Source of the DNA: Rhodospirillaceae bacterium
GTDB taxonomy: Bacteria > Pseudomonadota > Alphaproteobacteria > DSM-16000 > Inquilinaceae
Assembly (NCBI GenBank): GCA_020638575.1
Contig: JACKIH010000003.1
Coordinates: forward strand, 3,273,001-3,337,000
Direction of reading: 5' to 3'
DNA length: 64,000 bases
Shown: piece by piece, positions 8,872 to 18,793 of the stretch
Layout of the letters: each line of letters starts with the position of its first letter
Position numbering within the stretch: position 1 is the stretch's first letter
Notes under the pieces: model-generated
Seen by the model: the letters and a program-made list of their open reading frames with translations, nothing else
Databases searched by the model: none
Told to the model about the DNA's origin: nothing
Program-made: the position numbers and the translations under genes

Positions 8872-10287
8872 TCACCGTGGGGGCACCCGGCAGGGGTCTT
8901 CGGTGGCGGGATCGGGCAGCCAGCAAGGGTGGGGGTCCTGGTCGAACAGGCTGTTGATGTCGTCGGCCGCGATCCGCGAGGTTGCGTAGATGTCGGCGTC
9001 ACGCAGCACGATCTGGGTAAACAGCAGCATGTAGGCGAGCGAGAGCGTACGGGTGCCGCCACCGAGCCGCGGCGGCAGTACGCCGAGAATGGTATCGGGA
9101 TCGTTCACCTGGGTGGCCACCGCATCGGCGATGCTGATGAGCGCCGGGTCGACCGGCCACAACCGGCTGGCTTCGGCGATGGGGAAGACGCCGAGGGCTG
9201 AGATCATGCCGGCTTCGATGTCCGGCGCCGTCAGGTGGCCGATCAGCCGGTTGGCGCGCGGCACGGCGATACGCCAGTCACCGGGCGACGGCGCCACGTT
9301 TTGGGTAGCGGACGGGATGCCCAGGCCGATGACCACGATGAGGGCGCCGCGGCCGTGCGGCCCGATCGGCGCCGGGAACACGACGAAGCGGTCCGGCTCG
9401 GCGCGAATGGCCGGCAGCAGGCGCGCCACATGGTCCCAGGCGATCCACACGTCGCCGGACAGCAGCGGCTCGTGCATCTGGTTATAGGTCAGCGACCGCA
9501 CGTTCACGTGCTGCCACAGCCGGCGCATGTATTCCCACATGGGGACCACCTCGGGGTCGCGCAGGGTGGTGACCGCGGCGCCCGTGAAGGAGGGGTAGAG
9601 GAAGCCCTGGATGAAGCGCGGCATCAGCCCGCGCGGCCCGGCGGGAAAGCCGAGCATGGGGTGGCCGTTGGCGGTGTCCACCGCGGCAGCCCAGACCCGG
9701 AACTGGTCGTAGGTCAACCGTTCCAAGTCGGCGCCGACCGGCAGATAGGCGAGTGCCCGCCGGTCGGCCGCCATCAGGTAGGTGGCCTGCATCCACGGGA
9801 TGTACATTTGGCGGTCGGTGCCGAGCCGGGCCGCCTCAGCGATGCTGGCGGGGATGCCGCGTTCGGGATCGAGCCCAGACATGGCGGCAATGGGTTGCAG
9901 GAGCCCGGCCTGGCTGAGCGCTTCCAGGTCGCCGTGCACTCCGGCCACCAGATCGACCGGCGCGTTCTCCCCCTCCGCCAGGCGCTCGATCACCGCCAGG
10001 CTGTCGTAGGGCTGGAAATGAACCGAGCCGTCGAAGTTGTCGAAGGCGTGGTGGCGCAGGGCCGCGGCTTCGTCGAGCGGTGCGAACTGGGTCGACAGGA
10101 AGCGGACCGACATCTCCTGGGCCCGCACAGCCGTCGGCAGGGACGCCGCGCAGCCCAAGGTCAGCGCCAGCGTCCACAGCAGTCCTGTCGTCCGGCGCCG
10201 GCGCCAACCGAACCGGCAGAGGCGGCCGCCATCCGTTCCCGAACGTCCCCCAAGGCCGCCGGAGGAGATGATCCCTGGCTGTGCCAT
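8872..10287 (-). CDS. Periplasmic extracellular solute-binding protein, first gene of a signalling operon
   Basis: A 471-residue exported protein. An arginine-rich n-region precedes a hydrophobic segment and AVRAQE, so signal cleavage is likely near residue 57 from ATG 10287. The mature part reads like a family-1 solute-binding fold (early FLSTQFAPLDEAA, then VDLVAGVHGDLEALSQAGLLQPI, PWMQATYLMAADRRAL, PAPIGPHGRGALIV). No ABC permease or ATPase is nearby. Instead the kinase gene starts 6 bp downstream, suggesting a ligand sensor rather than a transporter. The frame is open upstream to 10359; I prefer 10287 for its position before the signal peptide and the GGGAG upstream. Ligand unknown. Confidence 0.78.
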   Translation of the reverse strand: MAQPGIISSGGLGGRSGTDGGRLCRFGWRRRRTTGLLWTLALTLGCAASLPTAVRAQEMSVRFLSTQFAPLDEAAALRHHAFDNFDGSVHFQPYDSLAVIERLAEGENAPVDLVAGVHGDLEALSQAGLLQPIAAMSGLDPERGIPASIAEAARLGTDRQMYIPWMQATYLMAADRRALAYLPVGADLERLTYDQFRVWAAAVDTANGHPMLGFPAGPRGLMPRFIQGFLYPSFTGAAVTTLRDPEVVPMWEYMRRLWQHVNVRSLTYNQMHEPLLSGDVWIAWDHVARLLPAIRAEPDRFVVFPAPIGPHGRGALIVVIGLGIPSATQNVAPSPGDWRIAVPRANRLIGHLTAPDIEAGMISALGVFPIAEASRLWPVDPALISIADAVATQVNDPDTILGVLPPRLGGGTRTLSLAYMLLFTQIVLRDADIYATSRIAADDINSLFDQDPHPCWLPDPATEDPCRVPPR

Positions 10288-10544
10288 CGTTCGGCTGTCG
10301 CTCCCTTTGCGCGCGTGCAGTTTTGCACTGCGATCGTGAACGCAAGGTGAAGGCTGCATGCCACCGACGCTGCCCCGTCGGACCGAGTGTGCCCGCCGGT
10401 GGCATGTTGCTCCAGAGTTTCAAATGGGGAAACCGGTTCCGGAACCGCAATCGCCGTGGCGCACCGACGCAGGCGCCCTGGACCAAGGCCGAGGGCGGAC
10501 GGGGAGTGCGGGCCGGGACCGACCCGAATCCGGTGAAAGCCGCG

Positions 10545-12011
10545 TTAGCTGTCGCCGCGCAGGCGGGCCACCGTGGAGGTGGTGCTGTGGCCCGGCGCCA
10601 GGTCCGCGAGCACGACACGGCCGCCGTAGGACTGCACGAAGCCGGCGCCGACCACGGTGTCCACCGTGTAGTCGGCCCCCTTGACCAGCACGTCGGGGCG
10701 CAGCGCTTCGATCACCCGCTCCGGGGTGTCCTCCGCGAAGATCACCACCAGGTCGACGGTGCCGAGGGCGGCCAGCACCGCCGCCCGAGCGGCTTCCGGC
10801 TGCACCGGCCGGCCGGGGCCCTTCAGCCGCGCCACCGAGGCGTCGCTGTTGAGGCCGAGGACGAGCTTGTCGCAGGCCGCGCGCGCCTGGCGCAGCAGCG
10901 AGACATGGCCGGGATGGAGCAGGTCGAAGCAGCCGTTGGTGAAGCCGACGGTGCGGCCGCGGCGGCGCCAGGTGGCCACCTGGTCCACCGCCTGGGCCAG
11001 CGGCTGCACCTTCTCCTCGTCGCGGGCGGTGGCTGCCCCATGCAGCGCGTGCAACAATTCCGCCTGGGAGACGGTGGCGGTGCCGACCTTGCCGACGACG
11101 ATGCCGGCGGCGGCATTGGCCAGCCGGGCAGCATCCACCAGCGGCACGCCGGCGCCGAGACCGAGCGCCAAGGTGGCCACCACGGTGTCACCGGCCCCCG
11201 ATACGTCGAACACCTCCAGCGCCTGGGCGGGCAGGTGGGCGACGGTGCCGGAGCGCTCCACCACCGTCATCCCCGCCTCGCTGCGGGTGGCGACCACGGC
11301 TTCGGTGTCGCAGCTTTCGATCAGCCGGCGGCAGGCGGCCACCACCGCTTCGTCGTCGTCGACCGGCAGACCGGCGGCCACGCGCAGCTCACCGAGATTG
11401 GGAGTAAGTACGGTGGCGCCGCGGTAGCGCCCGGCGAAATCGGCGCCCTTGGGATCGACGATCACCGGCTTGCCGGCGGCGCGCGCCGCGGCGATCAGGC
11501 GGGCGGCCATGGCGTCGCCGAGGAACCCCTTGGCATAGTCCGACAGCACCACCACGCGGGCAGCGGCCAGGGCCGGCGCCAGGTCGTCCAGCAGGCGCTC
11601 CTGGGTCGCCGCGTCCAGCGGGGCCACCTGTTCGGCATCGAGCCGCAGCACCTGCTGGTGGCGGGCGATCAGCCGCGTCTTCACCGTTGTGGTGGCACCG
11701 GCAACACGGGTGAGCCGCGTGCCGCCGCCCAGCGCCTCGCGGCACAGGCGCTCCAGGGTGGCACCGGCATCGTCGTCGCCGGCCATGCCGGCCAGCGTGG
11801 CCGTGCCGCCCAGGCCCATGATGTTGCGCGCCACGTTGCCGGCCCCGCCCAGCACCTCGCGGCTATGGGCGATGCGCAGCACCGGCACGGGCGCTTCGGG
11901 CGAGATGCGCTCCATGTCGCCGTGGATGTAGCGGTCGAGCATGACGTCGCCCGCCACCAGGACGGGGATGCCGGCCAGCCGCCCGAGCTGGTCGGTGGCG
12001 GCGTCGCTCAC
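10545..12011 (-). CDS. hldE: Bifunctional heptose-7-phosphate kinase / heptose-1-phosphate adenylyltransferase
   Basis: A 488-residue fusion enzyme making ADP-heptose for the lipopolysaccharide inner core. The N-terminal ribokinase-like half (residues ~1-320) carries VAGDVMLDRYIHGDMERISPEAP and the catalytic GAGDT motif. The C-terminal nucleotidyltransferase half has GCFDLLHPGHVSLL with the HxGH signature and GLNSDASVARLKG. It starts with GTG 12011 (VSDAATDQLGRLAGIPVLVAGD), the only start that keeps the full kinase fold. It stands alone between an untranslated 185-bp stretch and fumC on the same strand. Confidence 0.95.
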   Translation of the reverse strand: MSDAATDQLGRLAGIPVLVAGDVMLDRYIHGDMERISPEAPVPVLRIAHSREVLGGAGNVARNIMGLGGTATLAGMAGDDDAGATLERLCREALGGGTRLTRVAGATTTVKTRLIARHQQVLRLDAEQVAPLDAATQERLLDDLAPALAAARVVVLSDYAKGFLGDAMAARLIAAARAAGKPVIVDPKGADFAGRYRGATVLTPNLGELRVAAGLPVDDDEAVVAACRRLIESCDTEAVVATRSEAGMTVVERSGTVAHLPAQALEVFDVSGAGDTVVATLALGLGAGVPLVDAARLANAAAGIVVGKVGTATVSQAELLHALHGAATARDEEKVQPLAQAVDQVATWRRRGRTVGFTNGCFDLLHPGHVSLLRQARAACDKLVLGLNSDASVARLKGPGRPVQPEAARAAVLAALGTVDLVVIFAEDTPERVIEALRPDVLVKGADYTVDTVVGAGFVQSYGGRVVLADLAPGHSTTSTVARLRGDS

Positions 12012-12071
12012 GCCCGCCCCATGGAGCGCCGCAGAGTCTGCCGGGTCATGCCGGGCCGGGCCTGCCGCTGG

Positions 12072-13475
<1,404 letters not shown>

Positions 13476-13700
13476 GGTCCTCGGGCTCCTGGAATCCTGC
13501 GGCAGGGCGGCGGCCGGGCGGATGGCCAGGCACTGCCGTTACGCGGCGCACCATAGCCGCTCGCGCGGGCGCAAACCAGACGTGACGGGATTTGCTGGTA
13601 CACGACCTATGCTATAGCCATATACTCAATGTGGAAATGGAGAGAGCCGACCGCCGTTTGTTTTTTGTGCCGGGCGGCCGGACAGCCATGGGAGGCCGCT

Positions 13701-14138
13701 ATGCTCCAAAGACCCCTGAAGGACGTCCTGCGTCACCAGCACCTCTGCTATCTGCCGATGACAGCGACGGTGCGCCACGCGGCGACTGAGATGGCACGCC
13801 GCCACATTGCGGCTGTGCTGGTGGTCGACGAGGAGGAGAATCTGCGCGGCATCTTCACCGAACGCGACGTGCTCGACCGGGTGATGATGGCCAGCCGGGA
13901 CCCCGACTCCACACCGCTGTCGGAGGTGATGACCCACGATCCGGTGACCATCGACGCCAGCCAGCCGGTGCGCAACTGCATTGCCGAACTGAAGGCCAAT
14001 GAGGTGCGACATATGCCGGTCTTGGACGGCGACACGCTGATTGGCATCGTCTCCATGCGTGACTTCCTGGCTGATGAGATCGCCGAGCTCGACCACGAGC
14101 GCGAGCATGCCACGATCATCTGGGAGACGCTGAGGTAG
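13701..14138 (+). CDS. Two-CBS-domain protein
   Basis: A 145-residue protein made almost wholly of a CBS pair. CBS1 spans about residues 10-65 (AARHIAAVLVVDEEENLRGIFTERD is split by the beta strands) and CBS2 about 75-135 (HMPVLDGDTLIGIVSMRDFL). Such stand-alone modules bind adenine nucleotides and often act as regulatory subunits. The frame is open to an ATG at 13629, but the ATG at 13701 has GGGAGG at ideal spacing and gives a typical N-terminus (MLQRPLKDVL), so I chose it. No partner gene is adjacent. The target is unknown. Confidence 0.9.
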   Translation: MLQRPLKDVLRHQHLCYLPMTATVRHAATEMARRHIAAVLVVDEEENLRGIFTERDVLDRVMMASRDPDSTPLSEVMTHDPVTIDASQPVRNCIAELKANEVRHMPVLDGDTLIGIVSMRDFLADEIAELDHEREHATIIWETLR

Positions 14139-14259
14139 GCTCGCGGGCCTCGGCTCCTACGGCGCTCGATGGGGCCGAGGCCAGGAGCGCCTTGCGGTCG
14201 GATGGATGCGCTGAGCGATCCACCGGGCCGTGTCGGCGCCCGCAGGGGCATGTGCCGAC

Positions 14260-14304
14260 GGCACGAGGTCCGGCCAGACGCGTTGGCGTCTGATCGGACC
14301 GCGC
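14260..14304. repeat. Dispersed palindromic repeat, copy 1
   Basis: An imperfect palindrome with nested arms GTCCG...CGGAC and AGACGC...GCGTCT around a GTTG loop. The left arm (GTCCGGCCAGACGCG) is identical to a stretch at 59504-59518 and nearly so to an inverted copy at 24316-24338. It is intergenic, between the CBS gene and the next membrane-protein gene. Confidence 0.75.
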
Positions 14305-14430
14305 CGTTGCCGGGCGTTCGGCCCGGCCGCGGAGCGACGGTCTGTCGGTGGGCCGCCGGCAGGTGGCGTGCGCACTGCCGGGGACCCCACGGCGTGTCGA
14401 TGCCGCCGGGCAAGGGCGAGGGGGAAAGCC

Positions 14431-14928
14431 ATGTCGATGCTGTACCGCCATACCCAACGGGCCCGCATCCTCATGTGGATCAATTCCCTCACCTTCGCCG
14501 TCGTCCTGGCGGTGGCACTGGTGGTCAACACGACGACCGGCTGGATCGTGCTCGCGGTGGCAGCGGCCTTCGAGCTGACCATCGGCTACCTCTTCTCGTC
14601 GCTGACCGTGGAAGTGACCCGCGAAACCCTGTCCTGGCATTTCGGGCCCGGCGTCATCCGCAAGAGCCTGCCGCGCTCGGAGATCGCCGCGGTGCATCCG
14701 GTGCCCACCAAGTGGTGGTACGGCTGGGGCATCCGCCTGACGCCCAAGGGCTGGCTCTATTCGGTGTCGGGCCTGGAGGCGGTGGCGGTGACCCGGACCA
14801 ACGGCCGGACCACGCTGATCGGCACGGACGACCCGTTGGGGCTCGCCAATGTCTTGATGGGATTGGACAATCACGACGCCGCGGAGGGCAGCCACCGGCC
14901 GCACCTGCGGGCCGATGGCGGCTCCTGA
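14431..14928 (+). CDS. Small membrane protein of unknown function
   Basis: A 165-residue protein with two membrane helices near the N-terminus (about residues 15-33 and 38-56). They are followed by a beta-rich soluble region (LTVEVTRETLSWHFGPGVIRKSLPRSEIAAV...GRTTLIGTDDPLGLANVL) that resembles bacterial PH-like domains. The start at 14431 has GAGGGGGAAAG upstream. No operon partner is apparent. I do not recognise a named family and assign no function. Confidence 0.75.
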   Translation: MSMLYRHTQRARILMWINSLTFAVVLAVALVVNTTTGWIVLAVAAAFELTIGYLFSSLTVEVTRETLSWHFGPGVIRKSLPRSEIAAVHPVPTKWWYGWGIRLTPKGWLYSVSGLEAVAVTRTNGRTTLIGTDDPLGLANVLMGLDNHDAAEGSHRPHLRADGGS

Positions 14929-14996
14929 ACGGACTCCTGGTCGCGTCGGCCGGCGCAGCTTGATCCGGAAACACTCTAACCTGACGGCGGCCGAGG

Positions 14997-16682
14997 CTAC
15001 TGTTCGGCCGCGGCGGGTGCGATCTGCGCGGCGGCCGAATCGGGGGGCGACGCGGTCTCCGCCACGGCGGTCGCGGCCATTGCCGCGACGATGCCGGCCA
15101 AGGCGGCGCCGCGGTGCCGCTCGGCGGTGATCTCCCCGGCCAACGTCAACGCACGGTTCCAGTCCTCCGCTTCCGCGGCGATCACCGCGAGCTGGGACTG
15201 AATGTTGGCTGCGTACCGGGGAGGGACCCGGGCGACGGCGGCCGCGGCACCCTCCCAGTCCCCCAGATGGGCGCGGCTGAGCGCCAGCGAGTGCAGGTCG
15301 AGATCGGCGCCGGGGGCATCCAGGTCGGTGGCTTCCGCCAATGCTATGGTGCGCCGGTCGAACTCGTCCGCCAGATCGGGCAATCCCAGCCTGCGCGCAT
15401 CCTGGGCCAGGCTGAACATGTGCGAGATCTGGATGGACGGCGTCGGCAGGTGCGAGACGGCATCGGCCGCCGCCAGCAGGCTCGCCCGGGCCGCATCGGC
15501 CAGGCCATCCTCCATCTGGTCGCCGGCGATGCGAATCAGCGGACCGATGCCCCGGTTGTTGGGCAGGGCGGCGAGGATGTCGTTGGCCTCTTGGAACGAC
15601 TCGGCAGCGGCCGCGGCGAAGCCGGCGTGCATCTGGGCGCGGCCGATATCGGCGATTCGGGTTGCCCGCCGGTACTCCCGCTCGATCCGCCGGGCGACGG
15701 ACACCGCTTCCTGGAACGTCGCCTGGGCTTCTTCGGTGCGGCCGAGGTCCGCCTCCACCGTGGCGGCGAGCGCCACCACGCCGGGGCTGACGACCGGGCT
15801 GCGGTCGAGCGCGGCGAGCCCCGCCGCCAGGGTCGTGCTCGCCTCCTCCTCTGCGCCGGCTGCGGCCTGCACCCGAGCGATCGACAGGATCGCGCGGACC
15901 GGCAGGAGCGCACCGGTGCGCTGCGCCTCTTCATCGGTGCGCATCGCCGCGACGGTGGCGAGCGCGTCGTCCCAGCGGCCCTGGCCCGCTTCCACCTCTG
16001 CGATGGCCCTGAGCACGTAGTTGACGCGGTCCGCATCCGCGATCTCCGGCAGGCCGGCGCGTGCCTGGTCCAGCAGCCCGGCCCGCGCCTGGGCGAGCAG
16101 GATGAGGTAGTCCACCAGCTCGCGGTCCTGGCTGTCGGTGGCGTTGTCCAGGATGTCGGCGATGGCCGCGGCTTCGTCCCAGTGCTCCGCGGCGATGAAG
16201 GCGCGGGCGCTGTCCACCAGGTGGCGGGTCCGCTGCTCGGTATGGGGGAACAGGGCCACGGCCGCGAGTGCGGTGGTGCCGTCCTCCGCCGCGATGAGGG
16301 CGGGGATGGTGGCCTCCAGCGCCAGGGTGCGCAGCGACTCGTCCTCGATCGACCGGGCGAGCGTGAAGGCATCGTTGGCCGCCTGCTCGGCGATGTCCAT
16401 CAGGCCGAGTTCGGCATAGGCGAGCGCGATCGCGGCCTGGGCCTGCGCCTGGAACATGGGATCGACGATGTCGGTGGCCGCCACACTCGCCTGCTCCAGC
16501 AGGCTGCAGGTCCGCGGATGGTCGGTGCACAGCACGTCCATCGACGCTTGCACCGGCGTGTCCTGGGCCGCCGCCGATGCCGCCAGTCCGGCCGCGAGGC
16601 CGCCGCCTAGCAGACTGCCCGCGACCAGACAGGGGACGATCCGGGCGATCGGATGGGCCAACGCGCGTGGAAACTGGGTCAT
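14997..16682 (-). CDS. Exported helical-repeat (TPR-like) protein, unknown function
   Basis: A 561-residue protein with an N-terminal signal peptide (hydrophobic stretch ending ASAAAQD, about residues 15-40). Then come about twelve degenerate alanine-rich helix pairs in TPR style, such as AQAQAAIALAYAELGLMDIAEQAANDAF and RATRIADIGRAQMHAGFAAAAAESFQEA. These would stack into a superhelix for protein binding in the periplasm. An ATG at 16805 is in frame, but the ATG at 16682 sits directly before the signal peptide. It ends in an Ala/Pro-rich tail. Isolated gene; no partner visible. Confidence 0.72.
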   Translation of the reverse strand: MTQFPRALAHPIARIVPCLVAGSLLGGGLAAGLAASAAAQDTPVQASMDVLCTDHPRTCSLLEQASVAATDIVDPMFQAQAQAAIALAYAELGLMDIAEQAANDAFTLARSIEDESLRTLALEATIPALIAAEDGTTALAAVALFPHTEQRTRHLVDSARAFIAAEHWDEAAAIADILDNATDSQDRELVDYLILLAQARAGLLDQARAGLPEIADADRVNYVLRAIAEVEAGQGRWDDALATVAAMRTDEEAQRTGALLPVRAILSIARVQAAAGAEEEASTTLAAGLAALDRSPVVSPGVVALAATVEADLGRTEEAQATFQEAVSVARRIEREYRRATRIADIGRAQMHAGFAAAAAESFQEANDILAALPNNRGIGPLIRIAGDQMEDGLADAARASLLAAADAVSHLPTPSIQISHMFSLAQDARRLGLPDLADEFDRRTIALAEATDLDAPGADLDLHSLALSRAHLGDWEGAAAAVARVPPRYAANIQSQLAVIAAEAEDWNRALTLAGEITAERHRGAALAGIVAAMAATAVAETASPPDSAAAQIAPAAAEQ

Positions 16683-16801
16683 GCCGCCCCGCTGTGCTGA
16701 GGAGTCCTGCGGCCGCCCTGCCCTTGCGGGGGGTGGCGATGCCCGAACAACGCGGGCCGGTGCAGCCGGTTCCCCCGCAAGTGAGGTGACGGTGCCGGCG
16801 C

Positions 16802-17248
16802 TCAACGCCGGTCGGGCGGCTCCGAGCCCTCGATCGCCTCCATGTCGTCGTCCGACAGGCCGAAATGGTGACCGATCTCATGGATCAGCACATGGCGCAC
16901 CAGGTGGGCCAGGTCCTCGCCCGTCTCGCACCAGAAGTCGAGGATCGGCCGCCGGTAGAGGAAGATCATGTCGCCTTCGCTGCGGCTGGTGGCGCCGTCG
17001 GCATGGCCGAAGGGCACGCCGACATAGAGGCCCAGCAGGTCGAACGGCCCCTCCAGCTCCATTTCCTCGATGGTGGCGTCGTCGGGAAAGTCGTCGACGC
17101 GGATCACCACGCCCTCGGCCAGTCGGCGCAGCTCCGGCGGAATGTCCGCCAGCGCGTCTTCGGCGAGTGCCGCGATGGTGTCCAGCGTCGGCGCGGTGTG
17201 GGGACGGCGCAGCACCGAGCCGGGCCGCCGGGGCGGGGGGCGCGTCAT
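16802..17248 (-). CDS. Zincin-like metallopeptidase family protein
   Basis: A 148-residue protein with a metzincin-style active site H123-E-I-G-H127-H-F-G-L-S-D near the C-terminus. Earlier it has the family pattern of acidic stretches (EGVVIRVDDFPDD) and the IFLYRRPIL strand. This matches the small minimal gluzincin/Zincin_1 family found in many bacteria, whose substrate is not known. Its ATG overlaps the TGA of thyX (ATGA), so it is translated from the same message. An alternative upstream start would overlap thyX extensively and is unlikely. Confidence 0.85.
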   Translation of the reverse strand: MTRPPPRRPGSVLRRPHTAPTLDTIAALAEDALADIPPELRRLAEGVVIRVDDFPDDATIEEMELEGPFDLLGLYVGVPFGHADGATSRSEGDMIFLYRRPILDFWCETGEDLAHLVRHVLIHEIGHHFGLSDDDMEAIEGSEPPDRR

Positions 17249-18258
17249 GCCGGGCGGCCCAGCACGGCCATCAGCTCGCGCCACTCCCGCGGGTTCAGGC
17301 CGCTGGACTTCTGGTCGACCGCTTCGCCCGCCAGCAGGCGCTTGATCACGCCGAGCCCGGAGCGGGAGATCTGGGCGGCTTCCAGCCGGTAGTCGCGAAA
17401 CGCCTCGGCCGTGATCGGCACCCAGCGCGTGAGGATGTCGGCGATCACCTCGGCGTAGACGCGGATTTCGTACTGGGCGTGGGGGTCGGCGCGCAGCCGG
17501 AGGAAGTGCATCAGGTTGTGCAGGTCGGTCTTCCAATACCATTGGGTATAGGTGTTGAGGGTCAAGTTCATGCGCGCCAACTCGCGCGCCAGGCCCGGCC
17601 GGTCGGCGTCGGGCGCGGCGGCCCCGTCCTCGCCGGCCCCGTCCTCGCCGGCTCCGTCCTCACTGCCCCCCCCATCCTCGTTGAGCAGCCACAGATAGTC
17701 GGCATAGCAGCGCTCCGCGTCTTCGCGCAGCAGGTCGATCACGCGGGCGGCCGCCTCGCTGCCGAAGCCGTCGCCGCGGCCCTGGCGGTTGGCCGATGAC
17801 TGGGCGGCCACCTGGTCGGGTGCCGGCAGGTAGAATTCCCGGTCGAGGATCGAGTAGCGGGCGGAATATTCGTTCACGTTGGCGGTGCGGTGGCGAATCC
17901 ACTGGCGCGCCACGAAGATCGGCAGCTTCACGTGCAGCTTCAGCTCGCACATCTCGAACGGCGTGGTGTGCCAGTGGCGCATGAGATAGCGAATCAGCCC
18001 GGCATCCTGGCTCACCTGCCGGGTGCCGCGGCCGTAGGAGACGCGGGCCGCCTGCACCACCGCGGCATCGTCGCCCATATAGTCGACCACCCGCACGAAA
18101 CCGTGGTCGAGCACCGGCAGCCGCTGGAAGAGGATATCTTCCATCGCCGCCACGGTGGGCCGCCGGGTGGTGGCGGTGGCGGCGCGCGCCTCGGCGATCT
18201 CGGCGTCGCTGGTGGCGGGCGAACCGTCCAACGGGGCAGGGGCTTCGGGCACACTCAT
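17245..18258 (-). CDS. thyX: Flavin-dependent thymidylate synthase
   Basis: Makes dTMP from dUMP using FAD and methylene-tetrahydrofolate. The ThyX signature appears as WIRHRTANVNEYSARYS (R122-H123-R124), and the C-terminal YRLEAAQISRSGLGVI stretch is intact. At 337 residues it is longer than most ThyX proteins (about 220-300) for two reasons. It has an N-terminal extension of about 40 residues, and a Gly/Glu/Asp/Ala insertion (about residues 194-220, repeated GAGEDGAGEDGA) sits before GLARELARMNLTLNTYTQWYWK. The following metallopeptidase gene is overlapped by 4 bp. ATG 18258 is used; no thyA is seen in this window. Confidence 0.94.
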   Translation of the reverse strand: MSVPEAPAPLDGSPATSDAEIAEARAATATTRRPTVAAMEDILFQRLPVLDHGFVRVVDYMGDDAAVVQAARVSYGRGTRQVSQDAGLIRYLMRHWHTTPFEMCELKLHVKLPIFVARQWIRHRTANVNEYSARYSILDREFYLPAPDQVAAQSSANRQGRGDGFGSEAAARVIDLLREDAERCYADYLWLLNEDGGGSEDGAGEDGAGEDGAAAPDADRPGLARELARMNLTLNTYTQWYWKTDLHNLMHFLRLRADPHAQYEIRVYAEVIADILTRWVPITAEAFRDYRLEAAQISRSGLGVIKRLLAGEAVDQKSSGLNPREWRELMAVLGRPA

Positions 18259-18271
18259 CGGCCGGTCCTTC

Positions 18272-18327
18272 GCTGGTATGCGGGGGCTGGCATGCGGGGG
18301 CTGGCATGCGGAGGCTGGCGTGCGGGA
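18272..18327. repeat. 14-bp tandem repeat between thyX and ssrA
   Basis: Four head-to-tail copies of a unit like GCTGGCATGCGGGG with one to three changes per copy. It lies just upstream of thyX on the minus strand and just before the probable ssrA promoter on the plus strand, so it occupies the shared divergent control region. Confidence 0.85.
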
Positions 18328-18329
18328 GC

Positions 18330-18358
18330 TTCAATCACCCAGTCTCTTCGCCTATATT
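18330..18358 (+). promoter_or_regulatory. Probable sigma70-type promoter of ssrA
   Basis: A TATATT -10 element at 18353-18358 lies 17 bp after a weak TTCAAT -35 match, in otherwise GC-rich DNA. Transcription would begin near 18364, where the tmRNA acceptor piece begins. Confidence 0.45.
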
Positions 18359-18364
18359 AGGGGC

Positions 18365-18661
18365 GCCGGGCAACCGGCTATGGCGATAAACGCGTTGCGG
18401 AATAGACGTTGCGGACCCGGGGGCGGTACCCGGCGCCTCCACCAGTTCCGGGACCGGGGTTCAGGCTCCGGTCCCCGCACGGGGGCGAAACAGGATCGAC
18501 GCGCGTAGTAAAGGCATCGTTTTCGCCCGGCATGGCTCCACCGTTATCGGGCCATTGCAATAGTTGCCAACGACAACTTTGCGGAGGCGCGCGTCGCCGC
18601 CTAAGGGCAGCCACGCAAGCCACTTTCAAGTCCTAGGCCCTTCCAAGGTCTAGGCGCGGTT
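18365..18661 (+). ncRNA. ssrA: tmRNA, circularly permuted two-piece (alphaproteobacterial) form
   Basis: Rescues stalled ribosomes and tags the unfinished protein for proteolysis. The gene order is permuted. The acceptor piece comes first and ends in CGCCTCC-ACCA (to 18444). A ~36-nt spacer follows, then the coding piece starting GGGGGCG at 18481 and continuing GAAACAGGATCGACGCGCG. GGGGGCG pairs with CGCCTCC to rebuild the acceptor stem with the G-U pair typical of tmRNA. The reading frame at 18566-18604 encodes the tag ANDNFAEARVAA followed by TAA. The 5' edge and the end of the coding piece are approximate. The sspB adaptor gene lies just downstream. Confidence 0.95.
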
Positions 18662-18662
18662 C

Positions 18663-18697
18663 GGGGGGCACCGGGCAACAGAAGCCCCCCACTTTCC
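18663..18697 (+). terminator. Probable terminator or 3' hairpin after ssrA
   Basis: GGGGGGC (18663-18669) pairs perfectly with GCCCCCC (18684-18690) and is followed by a short T-containing run. It may instead be a 3' pseudoknot element of the tmRNA precursor. Confidence 0.55.
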
Positions 18698-18793
18698 TTG
18701 CGGGCAGGGCCGCTGACCTGGACGTTCGGTGCAACCGAGAGGCGCCGGATCGACCACTTTTCAACCGCCCGCCACCTGCTCTAGTGTTGGTCC

